DNA of 20,297 nucleotides, taken from NCBI GenBank assembly GCA_001771975.1, contig MERE01000185.1:1-20297 (forward strand). The letters run 5' to 3'. The position numbers and the translations under genes are program-made. The notes below the pieces were generated by a model. That model did not search any database, had not been told where the DNA came from, and saw only the letters and a list, made by a program, of their open reading frames with translations. Source of the DNA: Betaproteobacteria bacterium RIFCSPLOWO2_02_FULL_68_150. GTDB lineage: Bacteria; Pseudomonadota; Gammaproteobacteria; Burkholderiales; SG8-39. This document shows positions 12,083 through 20,297 of the stretch, piece after piece (positions within the stretch are counted from its first letter, which is position 1; every line of letters begins with the position of its first letter).

Positions 12083-14857
12083 TCAGGTCGCAGCCGCGAC
12101 GCGTGCGTGCGCTGGCGCCGCTTCCTGTCCGAGGGCCGGCAGGGTGAACGAAAAGCGCGCGCCGCCGCCGGGCCTGCTTTCGACCCATAGCCTGCCGCCC
12201 AGGTGCTCGACAATCTGGCGGCTGATCGGCAGTCCGAGCCCGGTACCCTGCGGCTTGTTGGTGAGCGTATCGCCCGCCTGCCGGAATTTCTCGAAGATGA
12301 TCTGCTGGTCCTTCTCGTCGATTCCCGCGCCGTTGTCGCGCACGTCGACGCGCACTTCGCCGCCGAGATCGGCGAGCACGACCTCGATGCGGCCGTTCGC
12401 CGGATCGCAGAACTTCACCGCGTTCGAGAGCAGATTCAGCAGCACCTGAATCACGCGATCCACGTCGGCGCTGACCGGCGCCACGGAGGCCGCCAGCCGG
12501 GATTCGACCGCGATGCCCCGCTCCGTGAACACCTGGCTCATCCCCGACAGCGCGTCGCCGACGACCTCCCGCATGTCGACGCGCGTGACGTGCCACTCGG
12601 CGCTGCCCGACTCGAGCTTGGCGAGATCGAGAATCTGGTTGATGAGCCGCGTCAGGCGTTCGGTTTCCTTGGCGATGATGCCGATGAACTTCTTGCGCTC
12701 CGGCAGGTCGACATCGGGATTGGCGAGCAGGATCTCGGCGAACGCCCGGATCGAGGTGAGCGGCGTACGCAGTTCGTGGCTGACGGTCGAGACGAAGTCG
12801 TCCTTCATGCGATCGAGCTCCTTGAGCTGCTCGTTCGCGGCGCGCAGCTCCGTGGTGGCCGCCTCGAGTTCCTTCGATTTCTGCTCCACCATGTGGCTGT
12901 ACATCACGACCTGCCTCGCCTCGTCCAGAATTTCGCGCGCCTCGTCCAGGGTCAGCGCTTCCTCCTTCACCGTAGCCGCCACCATGATGCGCGCCGAGGA
13001 CGATCCGATGGCCCCGGCCAGCTGCCGCTCGACGTAGTGCACCAGCTCGGCATCCGCCGGAAGCTGTGCCTGCGGCCAGCGCAGGCCCCTCGCCCGGGCA
13101 TACTCGGCGAAAGCATCGTCGGCGGCCGCTGCACCGACAAAGCGCACCAGCAGGTTGTGCAGATCCGGCGCCGAAGCGGTGCCGCGCCAGAACCGTGCTC
13201 CGACCGGAGCGCGCCGGAACACGTCGACGAACAGATTTGCCTGGCGGTGCTCCTCGGCGCTTTGCGTACCGGCGAGCGACACCACCACGTAGGCGCCGAG
13301 GTTTGCGATCAGGCTCCAGAGCATCGCGTGCGTGATCTGGTCGAGCCCGCTCAGGCCGAACAGCTGCAGCGGCTTGAGCAGCGCGATGCCGAACGGCCCC
13401 TGTTCCAGAAACCCGATCGGCAGCCACTGCGAGCGAGCGAGCGCCGGCAGCAGCAGCGTGTAGAACCAGACCGCGAAACCGGCGAGCAGCCCCCAGAATG
13501 CGCCGCGACGCGTGCCCCCTTTCCAGAAGATCCCGCCGAGCGCCGCCGGGGCGAACTGCGCCACCGCGGCGAACGAGATCAGGCCGATCGACACCAGCGC
13601 ATAAGCCTCGCCCGCAAGCCGGAAGTACAGGTACCCCAGCAGCAGGATGAGCGCGATCGCCCAGCGCCGGATGCCCAGCAGCAATCCGGTGAGATCGGGA
13701 CGTTCGTTGAGCCGCAGGCTCTGCATGCGCAGCAGCACCGGCATCACGAGGTCGTTGCACACCATCGTGGAGAGCGCGATCGTCTCCACGATCACCATGC
13801 CGGTCGCCGCCGAGAGTCCGCCGATGAACACGAGCAGCGCCAGCAGCTCCTGCCTTTCCGCCATCGGCAGGGTGAGGACGAAGGTGTCGGCGTCCACGAT
13901 GCCGCCGGGGAAATGCAGCCGCCCGCCGAAGGCGATCGGCAGGACGAACACATTGATCGCCAGCATGTAGAGCGGAAACAGCCAAATGGCCTTGTTGAGG
14001 TGCTTCTCGTCGGTGTTCTCGATCACCGCCACCTGGAACTGGCGCGGCAGAAACATGATCGCGAGCATCGAGAGCACCGTGAGCCACACCCAGCTCGCGT
14101 AGCCGCCGGCCACCCCCTCGAGCGGTGTCAGCAGCGGCCGCAATTCCTGATCCGTCGCCGCGCGAGAGAAGACGTCGCCGAAGCCGTCGTAGATGCCGAA
14201 GGTCACGAACACGCCGACGGCGATGAAGGCGAGCAGCTTGACCAGCGACTCGAAAGCGATCGCGGCCACCATCCCTTCGTGGTGCTCGGCAGAATACAGA
14301 TGGCGCGTGCCGAACAGGATCGTGAACAGCGCCAGGATCAGCGCCACCCACAGCGCGGTATCCTCGAAGATCGGGACCGCGCCGACCTTCGCCGGCATCA
14401 CGATTGCGGGATACTGCAGCACGATCGTGAAGCTGTTCGATACCGCCTTCAACTGCAGCGAAATGTAGGGCACGATGCCGATCACCGCGATCACGGTCAC
14501 CAGGCCGCCGAGCAGCGCGCTCTTGCCGTAACGCGAGGCGATGAAATCGGCAAGCGACGTGATGCGGTTCTCCTTCGAGATGCGCAGGACCTTGCGCATC
14601 ACCACCCACCACAACGCGATCATCAGCGTCGGCCCGATGTAGATCGGCAGAAAGCCCACGCCGTCGCTCGCGGCGCGCCCGACGCTGCCGTAGAAGGTCC
14701 ACGCGGTCGCGTATACCGCGAGCGAAAGCGCGTAGATATAGGGATTGGCGATGATCGAGCGCCCCAGGTCGGCGCGCCGGTCGGCGTAGTAGGCGATCGC
14801 GAACAGCAGCCCGAGGTAGGCGAACGAGGTGCAGACGACGACCCAGCCCTGGAGCAT
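12083..14857 (-). CDS. CrbS/MxtR-like SSS-transporter histidine kinase with STAC domain
   Basis: 924 aa. An N-terminal sodium/solute-symporter-like module with about 12-13 membrane helices covers roughly 1-545. A STAC domain follows (about 570-665, including RQLAGAIGSSSARIMVA), then a coiled-coil linker. The kinase core has H694 in SHELRTP, N-box LLNLLSNAVKF (N812), G1 DNGAGI (D841), an F-box near EKFRQAG and G2 GTGLGL (871-876), all intact. There is no attached receiver. Proteins of this design (CrbS) control acs in Vibrio and Pseudomonas, and its position between acs and a response regulator supports the same role. Whether the N-terminus transports or only senses the substrate is unknown. 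The start is ATG 14857 with GAAGG upstream, 12 nt after the small membrane gene. Confidence 0.95.
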   Translation of the reverse strand: MLQGWVVVCTSFAYLGLLFAIAYYADRRADLGRSIIANPYIYALSLAVYATAWTFYGSVGRAASDGVGFLPIYIGPTLMIALWWVVMRKVLRISKENRITSLADFIASRYGKSALLGGLVTVIAVIGIVPYISLQLKAVSNSFTIVLQYPAIVMPAKVGAVPIFEDTALWVALILALFTILFGTRHLYSAEHHEGMVAAIAFESLVKLLAFIAVGVFVTFGIYDGFGDVFSRAATDQELRPLLTPLEGVAGGYASWVWLTVLSMLAIMFLPRQFQVAVIENTDEKHLNKAIWLFPLYMLAINVFVLPIAFGGRLHFPGGIVDADTFVLTLPMAERQELLALLVFIGGLSAATGMVIVETIALSTMVCNDLVMPVLLRMQSLRLNERPDLTGLLLGIRRWAIALILLLGYLYFRLAGEAYALVSIGLISFAAVAQFAPAALGGIFWKGGTRRGAFWGLLAGFAVWFYTLLLPALARSQWLPIGFLEQGPFGIALLKPLQLFGLSGLDQITHAMLWSLIANLGAYVVVSLAGTQSAEEHRQANLFVDVFRRAPVGARFWRGTASAPDLHNLLVRFVGAAAADDAFAEYARARGLRWPQAQLPADAELVHYVERQLAGAIGSSSARIMVAATVKEEALTLDEAREILDEARQVVMYSHMVEQKSKELEAATTELRAANEQLKELDRMKDDFVSTVSHELRTPLTSIRAFAEILLANPDVDLPERKKFIGIIAKETERLTRLINQILDLAKLESGSAEWHVTRVDMREVVGDALSGMSQVFTERGIAVESRLAASVAPVSADVDRVIQVLLNLLSNAVKFCDPANGRIEVVLADLGGEVRVDVRDNGAGIDEKDQQIIFEKFRQAGDTLTNKPQGTGLGLPISRQIVEHLGGRLWVESRPGGGARFSFTLPALGQEAAPAHARVAAAT

Positions 14858-14869
14858 CGCGGACCTTCG

Positions 14870-15067
14870 CTAGTCCCGCTGCTCGACTACCCAGGCCATC
14901 AGCGCGATGAGCAGCGCCCAGGCGATGAAGATATAGGCGTAAAGCACGGGGATGCCGAGCAGCGTCCCCGGCACGTTGAACAGCGCCAGGATCGGAAAAT
15001 TGAACAGCACGCAGCCGAGCATGCACAGCGCGATCATGCGCTGACCCTTCGCCTCGAAGTCCGCCAC
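14870..15067 (-). CDS. small two-helix membrane protein between acs and the sensor kinase
   Basis: 65 aa, starting at GTG 15067 with a strong GGAGGAGG six bases upstream. After a short charged N-terminus (ADFEAKGQR) there are two hydrophobic helices, about 10-30 (IALCMLGCVLFNFPILAL) and 36-60 (VLYAYIFIAWALLIALMAWV), ending EQRD. The short ORF fits codon use and spacing: 35 nt after acs and 12 nt before the kinase. I do not recognise a named family. Small membrane partners are common beside SSS transporters (YjcH, DUF4212), so it may be the small partner of the kinase's transporter module. That is inference. Confidence 0.85.
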   Translation of the reverse strand: MADFEAKGQRMIALCMLGCVLFNFPILALFNVPGTLLGIPVLYAYIFIAWALLIALMAWVVEQRD

Positions 15068-15102
15068 GTCGCCTCCTCCCGGGCCCGGTACGGGGCCGGC
15101 GC

Positions 15103-17073
15103 TCAGGTCGCCTGCTTCAGTTGATCGAGAATCGCCGGGTTTTCCAGCGTCGAGATGTCCTGCTTGATTTCCTCGCCCTTGGCGATCGAGCGCAGCAGGC
15201 GCCGCATGATCTTGCCGGAGCGCGTCTTGGGCAGGTTGTCGCCGAAGCGGATGTCTCTCGGCTTGGCGATCGGCCCGATCTCCTTCGCCACCCAGTCGCG
15301 CAGCTCCTGCGCCAGTTTCTTCGCCTCTTCGCCGTGCGGGCGCTGCCCCTTCAGCACGACGAACGCGACCACGGCCTCGCCGGTCAGCTCGTCGGGACGC
15401 CCCACGACCGCAGCCTCGGCGACGAGCCTGGTGTTCGCGACCAGAGCCGATTCCACTTCCATCGTGCCCAGCCGGTGGCCCGAGACGTTGAGGACGTCGT
15501 CGATGCGGCCCATGATCGTGTAATAGCCGTTGTCGTCGGTGCTCGCGCCGTCGCCGGCGAGGTAGTACTGGCCCTTGAAGTCCTCGGGGTAGTAGCTCTT
15601 TCGGTAGCGCTCGGGGTCGCCCCAGATGGTGCGGATCATCGCCGGCCAGGGCCGCTTGATCACCAGGATGCCGCCCTTGCCCCTGCCGACCGGCTGGCCG
15701 GTTTCGTCGACGATGTCGGCCATGATGCCCGGCAGCGGCTGGGTGCACGATCCTGGCTTGGCGGCGTGCACGCCCGGAAGCGGCGAGATCATGTGGCCGC
15801 CGGTTTCGGTCTGCCACCAGGTGTCGACGATCGGGCAACGGGAATTGCCGACCGTCGTGTAATACCACATCCAGGCCTCAGGATTGATCGGCTCGCCCAC
15901 GGTGCCGAGGATGCGCAGGCTCGACAGATCGTATTTCTTCGGCAGGTCGGGGCCCGCCTTGATCAGCGAGCGGATCGCCGTCGGCGCGGTGTAGAACACG
16001 TTCACCTTGTGGTCCTGGATGAGTTTCCAGAATCGGCCGGCGTCAGGATAGGTCGGCACGCCTTCGAAAACGACCTCGGTGGCGCCGACCGCAAGCGGGC
16101 CGTAGGTGATGTAGGTGTGCCCGGTGACCCAGCCCACGTCCGCGGTGCACCAGAAGACATCGCTCGCCTTGTGGTCGAACACCCATTTCATCGTGAGCAT
16201 CGCCCAGAGCAGATAGCCGCCGGTCGAGTGCTGCACGCCCTTGGGCTTTCCGGTCGAGCCCGACGTGTAGAGGATGAAAAGCGGATGCTCGGCGTTGACC
16301 CAGGTCGGCTCGCAGGTGTCGGCCTGCCCCTCGAGCACGTCGTGCCACCACTTGTCGCGCGGCGCCTGCATCGGAACCTGCGAGCCGGTGCGCTTGTAGA
16401 CGATGACGTTGCGCACGTGCTCGCAGCCGCCCATGGCGATGGCTTCGTCGACGACCGGCTTGAGCGGGATCTCGCGGCCGCCGCGGAACTGCCCGTCGGC
16501 GGTGATCACCTCGGTGGCGCCCGCATCGATGATGCGCTCCTGCAGGCTCTTGGCCGAGAAGCCGCCGAACACGACCGAATGGGTGGCGCCGATGCGGGCG
16601 CAGGCCTGCATCGCTTCCACCACCTCGATCGACATCGGCATGTAGATGAGTACGCGATCGCCCTGCTTGATGCCGTGCGCCTTGAGCGCGTTCGCGAGCC
16701 GGCAAACCTTCTGGTGCAGCTCCCGGTAGGTAGCGTTCGTCACCTTGCCGTCGTCGGCCTCGAAGATGATCGCGACCTTGTCCGGCTGCGTCGCCAGGTG
16801 CCGGTCGAGGCAGTTGTACGACGCATTCAGCTCGCCGTCGTGGAACCACTTGTAGAACGGTGCATTCGTCTCGTCCAGCACCTGGGTGAACGGCTTGTGC
16901 CAGAGCAGCTCCGCGTTGGCGAGCCGGCGCCAGAACCCTTCGAAGTCGCGTTCGGCCTCGGCGCTCAGCTTCTCGTAGGCGTCCATGCCGGAGACGTTGG
17001 CCTGCTTGACGAACTCCTGCGACGGCGCGAACAAGCGCGTCTCGTGAAGCACCGATTCGATCGTGGACGACAT
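15103..17073 (-). CDS. acs: acetyl-CoA synthetase (AMP-forming)
   Basis: 656 aa, the normal length. Converts acetate, ATP and CoA to acetyl-CoA, AMP and PPi in the cytoplasm. Visible: P-loop-like YTSGSTGKPKG (269-279), the acetyl-pocket motif WWQTETGGHMI, and the C-terminal catalytic lysine in PKTRSGKIMRR (K621), the usual site of inhibitory acetylation. The start is ATG 17073 with GGAGGAG upstream. Longer in-frame starts (to 17289) are rejected because they cross the promoter and add unrelated sequence. It is the first gene of the acetate unit. Its promoter carries the GTAAG direct repeat at 17129-17144 shared with the symporter operon. Confidence 0.98.
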   Translation of the reverse strand: MSSTIESVLHETRLFAPSQEFVKQANVSGMDAYEKLSAEAERDFEGFWRRLANAELLWHKPFTQVLDETNAPFYKWFHDGELNASYNCLDRHLATQPDKVAIIFEADDGKVTNATYRELHQKVCRLANALKAHGIKQGDRVLIYMPMSIEVVEAMQACARIGATHSVVFGGFSAKSLQERIIDAGATEVITADGQFRGGREIPLKPVVDEAIAMGGCEHVRNVIVYKRTGSQVPMQAPRDKWWHDVLEGQADTCEPTWVNAEHPLFILYTSGSTGKPKGVQHSTGGYLLWAMLTMKWVFDHKASDVFWCTADVGWVTGHTYITYGPLAVGATEVVFEGVPTYPDAGRFWKLIQDHKVNVFYTAPTAIRSLIKAGPDLPKKYDLSSLRILGTVGEPINPEAWMWYYTTVGNSRCPIVDTWWQTETGGHMISPLPGVHAAKPGSCTQPLPGIMADIVDETGQPVGRGKGGILVIKRPWPAMIRTIWGDPERYRKSYYPEDFKGQYYLAGDGASTDDNGYYTIMGRIDDVLNVSGHRLGTMEVESALVANTRLVAEAAVVGRPDELTGEAVVAFVVLKGQRPHGEEAKKLAQELRDWVAKEIGPIAKPRDIRFGDNLPKTRSGKIMRRLLRSIAKGEEIKQDISTLENPAILDQLKQAT

Positions 17074-17112
17074 GATTGGACTCCTCCGGTCTCGCTCAGG
17101 TGGGTAACGGCC

Positions 17113-17144
17113 ATTCTCCGGGCAGGCGCTTACACGGCGCTTAC
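17113..17144 (-). promoter_or_regulatory. acs promoter with GTAAG direct-repeat operator
   Basis: On the minus strand GTAAGCGCCGTGTAAG (17129-17144) is followed after exactly 10 bp by GAGAAT (17113-17118), a candidate -10. The predicted start is near 17106, about 33 nt before the acs ATG. The -35 region overlaps the repeat and is non-consensus. The motif differs at one of 16 bases from the symporter element and has the same spacing. Confidence 0.6.
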
Positions 17145-17217
17145 GCCGCGCCCCCAGGCCATGGAATAAGATTACCAGATCAACGGCTTGCGGCGGCCCT
17201 GCGCAGACCCCGGCGTG

Positions 17218-17226
17218 TGCTACATT
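17218..17226 (+). promoter_or_regulatory. candidate extended -10 for fumarase
   Basis: TGCTACATT on the plus strand matches an extended -10 (TGn plus TACATT, four of six). No good -35 lies at 16-18 bp. The predicted leader to the fumarase ATG at 17306 would be about 73 nt. Confidence 0.3.
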
Positions 17227-17305
17227 GCGGTGCAATGCAAAATCGGTCATCCGCACGCGGCCGATTCGCTCGCCCGTGACGTACGCCAATCTCGATCACA
17301 AAACC

Positions 17306-18823
17306 ATGATCACACGCGAACACTTGACGCGGAGCGTCGCCGACGCGCTGCAATTCATCTCCTACTACCATCCGGTCGACTACCTGCGTGCGCTCGGCCG
17401 CGCCTATGAGCGCGAGCAGTCTCCTGCGGCGCGTGACGCGATCGCACAGATCCTGACCAACTCGCGCCTGTGCGCCGAAGGGCGCCGTCCGATCTGCCAG
17501 GACACCGGCATCGTCAACGTGTTCCTGAAAGCCGGCATCGAGGCGCGCTGGGAAGCCGGCATGGACCTCGAGGCCGCGGTCAACGAGGGTGTGCGCCGCG
17601 CCTATCTCGACCCGGACAACCCGCTGCGCGCCTCCGTGCTCGCGGACCCGGCGTTTGCGCGCAACAACACGCGCGACAACACGCCCGCGGTGATCCACAT
17701 GCAGATCGTGCCGGGCAACACGCTCGAAGTGGATATTGCGGCGAAGGGCGGCGGCTCGGAGGCGAAGTCCAAGTTCATGATGCTCAACCCGTCGGATTCG
17801 ATCGTCGACTGGGTGCTGAAGACCGTCCCGACCATGGGCGCGGGCTGGTGCCCGCCCGGAATGCTCGGCATCGGCATCGGCGGCACCGCGGAAAAGGCGA
17901 TGCTCATGGCCAAGGCGGCGCTCATGGAGCCGATCGACATGGCCGAGCTGAAGGCACGCGGCGCGCAGAGCCGGCTCGAGGAACTGCGCATCGAGCTGTA
18001 CGACAAGGTCAATGCGCTCGGCATCGGCGCGCAGGGCCTCGGCGGGTTGTCCACGGTGCTCGACGTCAAGATCCACACCTATCCGACGCATGCCGCCAAC
18101 CTGCCGGTGGCGATGATTCCGAATTGCGCCGCGACGCGGCACGCGCATTTCGTGCTCGACGGATCGGGCGCGGCAGAATTCGCGCCGCCATCGCTGTCGG
18201 ATTGGCCGAAGGTGAGCTGGAGCCCGTCGGCCGAAGCAACACGCGTCGACCTCGGCACGCTGACGCGCGCCGGCGTAGCCGCATGGAAACCCAGCCAGAC
18301 GCTGCTCCTCTCCGGCAAGCTGCTCACCGGCCGCGATGCCGCGCACAAACGCATCCAGGACATGCTGGCGCGTGGCGAGGCACTACCGGTGGATTTCAAG
18401 GACCGCGTGATCTACTACGTCGGACCGGTTGATCCGGTGCGTGATGAAGCGGTGGGGCCTGCCGGACCGACGACGGCGACGCGCATGGACAAATTCACCG
18501 AGACCATGCTCAGCCAGACCGGGCTCGCGGCGATGATCGGCAAGGCCGAGCGCGGCCCGGCCGCGATCGACGCCATCCGCAAGCACAAGGCCGCCTATCT
18601 GATGGCGGTGGGCGGCGCGGCCTATCTGGTGGCGAAGGCGATTCGCAAGTCGCGCGTGGTGGCGTTCGAGGACCTCGGCATGGAAGCGATCTACGAGTTC
18701 GAAGTGAAGGACATGCCGGTGACGGTCGCCGTCGACGCGAAGGGCGTCTCGGTGCATCAGATCGGCCCGGCCGAGTGGCAGAAGAAGATCGTCGAACTGA
18801 GGCTGCCCGTCAGCGCCGCGTGA
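17306..18823 (+). CDS. class I fumarate hydratase ([4Fe-4S])
   Basis: 505 aa, a single-chain class I enzyme (FumA/FumB type) that interconverts fumarate and malate in the TCA cycle. Both the alpha part (N-terminal, with RRPICQDTGIVNVF) and the beta part (C-terminal, with GPAGPTTATRMDKF) are present. The three cluster cysteines expected for the family are C64 (ICQDTG), C182 (WCPPGMLGIGIGG) and C274 (PNCAATRHAHF), with spacing like that of characterised class I enzymes. The ATG at 17306 matches the usual family N-terminus (HLTRSVADALQFISYYHP) but lacks a Shine-Dalgarno. A GTG at about 17276 is an alternative. It is transcribed divergently from acs, and its stop overlaps the MFS start by four bases. 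Confidence 0.96.
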   Translation: MITREHLTRSVADALQFISYYHPVDYLRALGRAYEREQSPAARDAIAQILTNSRLCAEGRRPICQDTGIVNVFLKAGIEARWEAGMDLEAAVNEGVRRAYLDPDNPLRASVLADPAFARNNTRDNTPAVIHMQIVPGNTLEVDIAAKGGGSEAKSKFMMLNPSDSIVDWVLKTVPTMGAGWCPPGMLGIGIGGTAEKAMLMAKAALMEPIDMAELKARGAQSRLEELRIELYDKVNALGIGAQGLGGLSTVLDVKIHTYPTHAANLPVAMIPNCAATRHAHFVLDGSGAAEFAPPSLSDWPKVSWSPSAEATRVDLGTLTRAGVAAWKPSQTLLLSGKLLTGRDAAHKRIQDMLARGEALPVDFKDRVIYYVGPVDPVRDEAVGPAGPTTATRMDKFTETMLSQTGLAAMIGKAERGPAAIDAIRKHKAAYLMAVGGAAYLVAKAIRKSRVVAFEDLGMEAIYEFEVKDMPVTVAVDAKGVSVHQIGPAEWQKKIVELRLPVSAA

Positions 18824-19998
18824 GCGCCAGCAACTGGACCGCCGTGTGGGCGGTCGTCGCCGGCGGCCTGATTGCCGCTGCTTACATCGGCAAGGTGCCG
18901 CCCGCGCTGCCGGCGCTGCGCGCCGATTTCGGTTTGACCTTGATCGAGACGGGGTACATCGCGACCGTGCTCAATGTCATGGGCGGAGCGATCGGCCTGT
19001 TCGCCGGCGTCTTCTCGGACCGCTTCGGGCATAAGCGCATCGCGCTCGGTGGACTCGCGCTGATGGCCTCGGGCGGGGTGCTCGGCGCGTTTGCGCCCGG
19101 CTACGCGCTGCTGCTGCTGTCGCGATTCCTCGAAGGCGCCGGGTTCATCATGACGACCGTGGCGGGAGTCGCACTCGTCGCTCACGCCACCTCGGCTGCC
19201 GATCGGCCCAAGGCCATGGCCCTCTGGAGTTGCTACTTGCCGGCAGGCGGAAGTCTCGCCATGCTCGCCGCGTCGGTGACGCTCGCGGCATTCGACTGGC
19301 GCGTACTCTGGCTTGCGATCGCCGTAGCGACGCTCGCCAGTTTTGCGTTGCTGGCGCGTTTCGTTCCCGCGCGCGCCTCCGGCGCTGGCGTGGGGCTGAT
19401 GCGCCTGGGCGCGGAATCGCTGATGCATCCGCCGAGTCTGTTCCTCTGCCTGGCATTCGCGGGTTACGTCGCGCAGTGGGCGGCGTTCATGACCTGGCTT
19501 CCCACCTTCGTCGTCGCCGAACGCGGCGGCTCGGCCTTGCAGGGCGCGCTGCTCAGCGCCGCCTGGGTCGCAATCAATGTGCCGGGCGTGCTGCTCGGCG
19601 GTTGGCTGATGGCACATGGCGCCAGGCGCTCGCGCATCATCGTTCTTGCAAGCGCCATCCAGGCGCTCGCCGCGGCCGGCGCCTTCCTCGACCTGCTTCC
19701 GGACTGGGGCCGCTATGCCAGTTGCCTGGCGTTCTCGCTCTTCGGCGGAGTGATTCCGGCGGCCGTGTTTTCCGGTGTTGCTTCGCTGGCGCGCTCCCCA
19801 CAGCACATCGGCACCACCAACGGCATGGTCATGCAGGCGTCGCAACTGGTGCAGTTCGTGTCGCCGATCGCAGTCGCCTGGATCGCCGCGCGCCTGAGCT
19901 GGGGCGCGTCGCTGCCGCTGATGCTCTTCTTCGCCGCGAGCGCCGCGGCGGGCGGGCTCGCCATCGCGTGCGTCGAGCGGTCTAAAATGGCGCCATGA
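18820..19998 (+). CDS. MFS transporter (CynX/NimT-like)
   Basis: 392 aa, about 12 transmembrane helices. The MFS motif A lies in the loop between helices 2 and 3 (GVFSDRFGHKR), and there is an Arg-containing helix 4 (LLSRFLEGAGF). The length and Ala/Gly-rich helices resemble the cyanate/nitroimidazole-type anion transporters. The start is GTG at 18820, overlapping the fumarase stop as GTGA. A longer ORF from 18775 lies inside fumarase and gives a polar, non-MFS N-terminus. Its own stop overlaps the next ATG (ATGA). The substrate is unknown; an organic acid would fit its place between fumarase and an acyl-CoA lyase. Confidence 0.9.
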   Translation: MSASNWTAVWAVVAGGLIAAAYIGKVPPALPALRADFGLTLIETGYIATVLNVMGGAIGLFAGVFSDRFGHKRIALGGLALMASGGVLGAFAPGYALLLLSRFLEGAGFIMTTVAGVALVAHATSAADRPKAMALWSCYLPAGGSLAMLAASVTLAAFDWRVLWLAIAVATLASFALLARFVPARASGAGVGLMRLGAESLMHPPSLFLCLAFAGYVAQWAAFMTWLPTFVVAERGGSALQGALLSAAWVAINVPGVLLGGWLMAHGARRSRIIVLASAIQALAAAGAFLDLLPDWGRYASCLAFSLFGGVIPAAVFSGVASLARSPQHIGTTNGMVMQASQLVQFVSPIAVAWIAARLSWGASLPLMLFFAASAAAGGLAIACVERSKMAP

Positions 19999-20297
19999 AC
20001 GACGTCCTCATCTGTGAAGTCGGCCCGCGCGACGGCCTGCAGAACGCCAAGAACCTCATGCCCACCGAGGCGAAGAAGCGCTGGATCGGTGCGCTGGCCG
20101 CAGCCGGCGTGCGCGAGATCGAAGTGGGTTCTTTCGTGCCTCCCAAATTGATCCCGGCGATGGCGGACACGGCCGAGATCGTCGCGCACGCGCGCACGCT
20201 GGGCGGCGTCAAGGTGGTCGCGCTGGCGCCGAACGTCAAGGGTTTCGAGCGCGCAGTCGCGGCCGGCGCGCACAAGGTCACGTTCCCGGTGTCGGCT
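19995..20297 (+). CDS. hydroxymethylglutaryl-CoA lyase family protein, 5' part
   Basis: The first 101 codons only; the gene continues past the right edge. The N-terminus ICEVGPRDGLQN is the HMG-CoA lyase signature, including the catalytic Arg-Asp (R12, D13). It is followed by VGSFVPPKLIPAMADT, the second conserved strand of this TIM-barrel family. HMG-CoA lyase splits HMG-CoA to acetyl-CoA and acetoacetate in leucine breakdown. Some relatives act on other 3-hydroxy-3-methylacyl-CoA substrates such as citramalyl-CoA, so the gene symbol mvaB is left open. The ATG overlaps the MFS stop by four bases. Confidence 0.93.
   Translation, partial: MNDVLICEVGPRDGLQNAKNLMPTEAKKRWIGALAAAGVREIEVGSFVPPKLIPAMADTAEIVAHARTLGGVKVVALAPNVKGFERAVAAGAHKVTFPVSA

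Noticed and set aside
12203..15124. 973-codon plus-strand open frame opposite the sensor kinase
   Set aside because: It mirrors the kinase codons; the kinase has every expected motif on the minus strand.
15121..17169. 682-codon plus-strand open frame opposite acs
   Set aside because: Antisense shadow of a textbook acetyl-CoA synthetase, with no ribosome site or family resemblance.
17074..17305. Possible sigma-54 promoter in the acs-fumarase intergenic region
   Set aside because: No TGGC-N8-TTGC pattern with correct GG/GC spacing was found on either strand.

Overview
The window looks like chromosomal DNA of a GC-rich betaproteobacterium, probably from the Burkholderiales or a nearby order. 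The 16S 5' end and its leader have the betaproteobacterial form. There is a Bug/TctC receptor, and the order tRNA-Ser, ffs, dnaX, ybaB, recR is common in that class. I saw no phage, insertion sequence, CRISPR array or plasmid module. Genus cannot be settled by eye.

Layout. Positions 1-400 hold the start of an rRNA operon reading off the left edge on the minus strand: promoter, initiator tRNA, boxA leader and the first 96 bases of 16S. Positions 395-4469 are also minus strand: tRNA-Ser(GGA), SRP RNA, then dnaX-ybaB-recR, followed by a 67-codon remnant of an ABC-type binding protein translationally coupled to a Bug/TctC receptor. Positions 4557-4889 carry a small membrane protein between two terminators.

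Positions 4980-17073 form a 12-kb acetate uptake and activation block, all on the minus strand. In transcription order it contains acs, a 65-aa membrane protein, a CrbS/MxtR-type transporter-histidine kinase with a STAC domain, a receiver-only response regulator, a CBS-DUF294 nucleotidyltransferase-like protein, a DnaQ-type exonuclease fused to a degenerate sensor kinase, and a TPR protein. A separately promoted pair follows, a DUF4212 small subunit and a large Na+/solute symporter. The acs promoter and the symporter promoter share an almost identical 16-bp element, GTAAGYGCCGTGTAAG. It lies exactly 10 bp upstream of the candidate -10 box in both, so the two units are probably co-regulated.

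Positions 17306-20297 are plus strand and divergent from acs. They hold a class I fumarase, an MFS transporter and the start of an HMG-CoA lyase family gene, joined by 4-bp stop/start overlaps.

Most unusual points: the shared promoter element, the exonuclease fused to a pseudokinase, the initiator tRNA leading the rRNA operon, and the truncated binding-protein gene coupled to tctC. All family assignments come from motif recognition by eye; no database search was run.
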